DNA of 64,000 bases from Denitratisoma sp. (lineage in GTDB: Bacteria > Pseudomonadota > Gammaproteobacteria > Burkholderiales > Rhodocyclaceae), in NCBI GenBank assembly GCA_032027165.1, contig JAVSMO010000001.1:2357919-2421918 (forward strand), written 5' to 3'. Numbering within the stretch: the first letter of the stretch is position 1; the number at the start of each line of letters is the position of its first letter. Made by a program: the position numbers and the translations under genes. Shown in pieces: positions 61,044 to 64,000 of the stretch. The notes under the pieces are model-generated. The model had not been told where the DNA came from, searched no databases, and was given only the letters and a program-made list of their open reading frames with translations.

Positions 61044-61121
61044 GGAAAGCCGGTCTATATAGCCAATGGTTATTTAATACTAACATCAAAGTATTTTTCA
61101 ATTCTATAGGCCGTCTTTACC
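61044..61121. promoter_or_regulatory. AT-rich cysB/tauE divergent promoter region
   Basis: A 78 bp stretch, strongly AT-rich against its flanks, contains the imperfect dyad CTATATAGCC and GGCCTATAG at its edges and TATTTAATAC in the middle. It is the likely CysB binding and promoter region for the sulfur genes. Confidence 0.55.
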
Positions 61122-61907
61122 ATGCGCCTCACCATGGATGCGGCCTACACACTATCGGGATTCGTCGTCGGCGCCATCGTCGGTCTGACCGGCGTCGGCG
61201 GCGGCTCGCTCATGACGCCGCTGCTGGTGCTGCTGTTCGGCGTGCACCCGGCGACGGCGGTGGGCACCGACCTGCTCTACGCCGCCCTCACCAAGGCCGG
61301 CGGCACGGCGGTGCACGCCGGCCACCGCACGGTGGACTGGCGCATCACCGGGCGGCTGGCCGCCGGCAGCCTGCCGGCGGCGGCGTTGACGTTGGCTTCC
61401 GTCTGGTATTTCGACATCGATCACGCCCTCTTCTCGCACCTGATCTCGGGCGCGCTGGGCGTGGCGCTGCTGCTCACTGCCGCCGCCCTCGTCTTCAAGG
61501 CGCGCGTGCAGCGCTTCGCCCTCGCCCACCTGTCCGACGCCTGGCACACGCGCCGCGTCGGCCCGGCGACGGTCGCCGTCGGCGCGCTGCTCGGCGTGCT
61601 GGTCTCGCTCTCCTCGGTCGGCGCCGGCGCGCTCGGCGTCACGGCGCTGCTGTTCCTCTACCCGCAGCTTCCGGCGGTGCGCATCGTCGGCTCGGACCTC
61701 GCCCATGCCGTGCCGCTGACCCTGGTCGCCGGCCTCGGCCACTGGCTGCTCGGCAACATCGACTGGAGCCTGCTCGGCGCCCTGCTGCTCGGTTCGCTGC
61801 CCGGCATCTGGCTCGGCAGCCACTTCGCCGTGAAGGTGCCCGAGCGCTGGCTGCGCTCGGGCCTCGCCGCGCTGCTGGTTCTTATCGGAACAAAACTGGT
61901 TTTTTGA
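61122..61907 (+). CDS. TauE/SafE family sulfite/sulfonate transporter
   Basis: The 261-residue protein has about seven to eight membrane helices and the family's glycine-rich opening VGLTGVGGGSLMTP with its second-half counterpart VSLSSVGAGALGV. Members move sulfite, sulfate or sulfonates. It is followed 11 bp later by the sulfite reductase gene, so export of excess sulfite or uptake of a sulfur source are both plausible. ATGs at 61122 and 61134 are both possible starts. Confidence 0.9.
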   Translation: MRLTMDAAYTLSGFVVGAIVGLTGVGGGSLMTPLLVLLFGVHPATAVGTDLLYAALTKAGGTAVHAGHRTVDWRITGRLAAGSLPAAALTLASVWYFDIDHALFSHLISGALGVALLLTAAALVFKARVQRFALAHLSDAWHTRRVGPATVAVGALLGVLVSLSSVGAGALGVTALLFLYPQLPAVRIVGSDLAHAVPLTLVAGLGHWLLGNIDWSLLGALLLGSLPGIWLGSHFAVKVPERWLRSGLAALLVLIGTKLVF

Positions 61908-61918
61908 AAGGAAGCATC

Positions 61919-63997
61919 ATGACGACCCCACTCGCCCCCCTCGCCGACGCCGACGAAATCGCCCACTACGAAGAGGCGCTCGCCCGCTACCTCGACCTGG
62001 AGCTCGACGCCGAGCGCTTCACCGCCCTGCGCCTGCAGCAGGGCGTGTACGGCCAGCGCCAGGAGGGCGTGAACATGGTGCGCATCAAGCTGCCCGGCGG
62101 CCGCCTCGATCCGGCGCGGCTGGCGGCCATCGCCGAGGTCACCGAGAAGCACGTGCCGCAGCAGGTGGCGCACGTCACGACGCGGCAGGACATCCAGCTG
62201 CACCACGTGCCGCTGGCCGAGACCGGCGCCGTGCTGCGCCGCCTGGCCGAGGACGGCGTGACGACGCGCGAGGCCTGCGGCAACACCATCCGCAACATCA
62301 CCGCCTGCCCGCTCGCCGGCGCCTGCCCGCGCGAGCACACCGATGTCACTGCGCATCTCGATGGCGCCGTCGCGCACTTCCTGCGCAACCCGCTCAACCA
62401 GCAGATGCCGCGCAAGTTCAAGGTCAGCTTCTCCGGCTGCGAGGCCGACTGCGCCCAGGGACTGATCCACGACCTCGGCCTCGTCGCCACGCGAAAGGGC
62501 GAGCGCAGCGGCTTCACCGTCCTCGCCGGCGGCGGCCTCGGCCACAAGCCGCACGAGGCGATCACCGTCGCCGAGTTCATCGAGGAACAGGACCTGCTGC
62601 CGGCGATGGAAGCGGTGATCACCCTGCACAACAAGTACTCGGACCGCAGCAAGCGCGCCAAGTCGCGCATCAAGTTCCTGGTCGACCGCTTCGGCGAGGC
62701 CGGCTTCATCGCGCGCTTCGACGAGGAGTTCGCCCGCACGCGTGCGGCGCTGGCCGGCAAGCCGGCGCCGCGGGGCGAATGGCGCGCCACCGCGCGCGGC
62801 CCGGTGCCGGGCCCGGGCGCGCCGCGCGTCTTCTTCGCGCAGAAGCAGGCCGGCCTGCATGTCGTGCCCGTGTCCGCACCGCTCGGCCAGCTCACGGCCG
62901 CCCAGCTCGCCGGTCTCGCCGCGCTGCTCGGCGAATTCGGCCTCGACGATGTGCGCACGACGCAGGACCAGAACCTGATCGTGCTGAACGTGCCGGCGGC
63001 GCAGATCTCGGCGCTCACCGCGCGCCTGGGCGAGCTCGGCCTGAAGACGCCGCGGGCGGGCGACAACGTCGTCGCCTGCCCCGGCGCGTCGACCTGCCGC
63101 CTCGGCATCACCACCTCGATGCATGCCGCGCCGAAGCTCTCCGGCGGCCGGCACGACCTGCGCATCCGCGTCTCCGGCTGCCACAACGGCTGCGCCCAGC
63201 CGGAGTCGGGCGACATCGGCCTCTACGGCGAGGGCAAGCGCCAGCACGGCAAGCTGATCCCGCACTACCAGTTGTACTTCGGCGGCGACGGCACCAGCGC
63301 CTGCGGATCGATCGCCCTGAAGGGGCCGTCGGTCCCGTCGGCCCGCATCGAACAGGCCGTCGCGCGCGTGCAGAAGGCCTTCGACGAGGAGCGCGTCGAA
63401 GGCGAGCGTTTCTTCGGCTGGGCGCAGCGCCAGGGCGCCGCGCGTTTCCAGTCACTATTGGCCGACCTGACCCAGGTCTCGCGCTTCGAGCTGGCCAAGC
63501 TCTCGCGCGACCACGGCGACGCGGCGGACTTCCGCGTCGTCTCGCTCGGCGGCGGCGAGTGCGCCTCGGCCACCGACGTCGCCATCGGCCGCGCCTTCTT
63601 CGACGCCGCGCACGAGCGCGGGTACCGAGAAGCCTTCGTGTTCCAGCGCAAGCTCGAAGATGCGGCAGCCTGCGCCGAGGCGCAGCTCAGGCTGGTCGGC
63701 GAGGGGCTGGCCGGCTTCCTCGGCGGCGACAAGGCGAAGGAGCTCGCCGACATCGCCGCCGTGCTGCAGGGACTGACTTTTGCCGAAGCGCTGGGCGAGC
63801 GGCTCGGCCGGATTGCCGAAGCCTTGGCGGGCCTGGTCGAGGCCGCCGAAGCCGAGGTCAAGCCAATATTCACCGAGATCGACCGCTGGATCGTCGACGC
63901 CGCCGCCCTGTGCCAGGCGCACGACCCGCAGCTCGACCTGCGCGGCGCCCTGCCCGCGGTGCCTGCCGTCCGCAAGACCGAACTGGCCGCAGCCTGA
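61919..63997 (+). CDS. Siroheme nitrite/sulfite reductase with C-terminal helical extension
   Basis: This assimilatory reductase converts sulfite to sulfide (or nitrite to ammonia). The 692-residue protein has the internal duplication of the family. The siroheme/[4Fe-4S] cysteines C387-x5-C393 and C421-x3-C425 are in the second half, and an equivalent full set, C130-x5-C136 and C174-x3-C178, is in the first. After about residue 510 a helical extension of about 180 residues follows that is not part of the core. Linkage to cysB and tauE favours sulfite. AAGGAAG precedes the ATG. A dispersed motif copy (63758-63780) encodes AVLQGLTF in the extension. Confidence 0.9.
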   Translation: MTTPLAPLADADEIAHYEEALARYLDLELDAERFTALRLQQGVYGQRQEGVNMVRIKLPGGRLDPARLAAIAEVTEKHVPQQVAHVTTRQDIQLHHVPLAETGAVLRRLAEDGVTTREACGNTIRNITACPLAGACPREHTDVTAHLDGAVAHFLRNPLNQQMPRKFKVSFSGCEADCAQGLIHDLGLVATRKGERSGFTVLAGGGLGHKPHEAITVAEFIEEQDLLPAMEAVITLHNKYSDRSKRAKSRIKFLVDRFGEAGFIARFDEEFARTRAALAGKPAPRGEWRATARGPVPGPGAPRVFFAQKQAGLHVVPVSAPLGQLTAAQLAGLAALLGEFGLDDVRTTQDQNLIVLNVPAAQISALTARLGELGLKTPRAGDNVVACPGASTCRLGITTSMHAAPKLSGGRHDLRIRVSGCHNGCAQPESGDIGLYGEGKRQHGKLIPHYQLYFGGDGTSACGSIALKGPSVPSARIEQAVARVQKAFDEERVEGERFFGWAQRQGAARFQSLLADLTQVSRFELAKLSRDHGDAADFRVVSLGGGECASATDVAIGRAFFDAAHERGYREAFVFQRKLEDAAACAEAQLRLVGEGLAGFLGGDKAKELADIAAVLQGLTFAEALGERLGRIAEALAGLVEAAEAEVKPIFTEIDRWIVDAAALCQAHDPQLDLRGALPAVPAVRKTELAAA
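63758..63780 (+). repeat. Dispersed GCCGT-N7-GACTGACTTT motif copy
   Basis: GCCGT, GCTGCAG, GGACTGACTTT followed by TGCC. In the sense orientation inside the sulfite reductase gene. Confidence 0.9.
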
Positions 63998-64000
63998 AAG

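Overview
This 64 kb window is GC-rich chromosomal DNA from a betaproteobacterium, most likely Rhodocyclales or a close relative. The basis is codon and base composition, glutathione-linked formaldehyde oxidation, a FixL/FixJ-type regulatory pair, CysB, bactofilin and a large fatty-acid oxidation cluster. No rRNA, tRNA or CRISPR array was seen. Nearly all the sequence is coding, in long head-to-tail operons.

Layout. 1-3.8 kb: a truncated NuoE-NuoF fusion (probably the formate dehydrogenase beta subunit), gfa, and adhC-fghA, which together take formaldehyde to formate and on to CO2. 3.9-10.8 kb: a lower-GC island with an OLD-like ATPase/Toprim gene facing a nurA-herA-adenine methylase operon, a probable phage-defence module. 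10.9-18.6 kb: a copper P-type ATPase, a two-subunit CuA-containing heme-copper reductase with nitric-oxide-reductase-like features, heme O synthase, and a response regulator/sensor kinase pair. 18.7-20.9 kb: a DUF938 methyltransferase, a DUF3617 protein and UbiA. 20.9-28.5 kb: a second accessory block, a type I restriction system in the order R-S-M followed by a TcmP/DUF5131 pair. 28.5-35 kb: an exported cyanophycinase-like peptidase, RecG, RidA, a SPOR protein, a DUF2802 protein, an O-acetylhomoserine sulfhydrylase and a bactofilin. 35.4-39.5 kb: a flavoprotein/ThDP-enzyme operon and a YdcF protein. 39.5-54.1 kb: an eleven-gene minus-strand fatty-acid oxidation cluster headed by a TetR regulator with a PsrA-type operator. 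54.2-64 kb: an Atm1-type exporter, a Glt-type amino-acid ABC transporter, an NYN protein, and cysB-tauE-sulfite reductase.

Two non-coding patterns stand out. The first is a dispersed bipartite motif: GCCGT, seven variable bases, then NGACTGACTTT. It occurs about a dozen times in good form, plus weaker copies, in both orientations, between genes and inside unrelated genes in either reading sense. It behaves like a DNA-uptake-type signature. The second is a 44 bp operator-like element present four times: before gfa, before adhC-fghA, before the CuA oxidase/reductase operon, and between the sensor kinase and the DUF938 gene. It probably marks the regulon of the two-component system encoded here.
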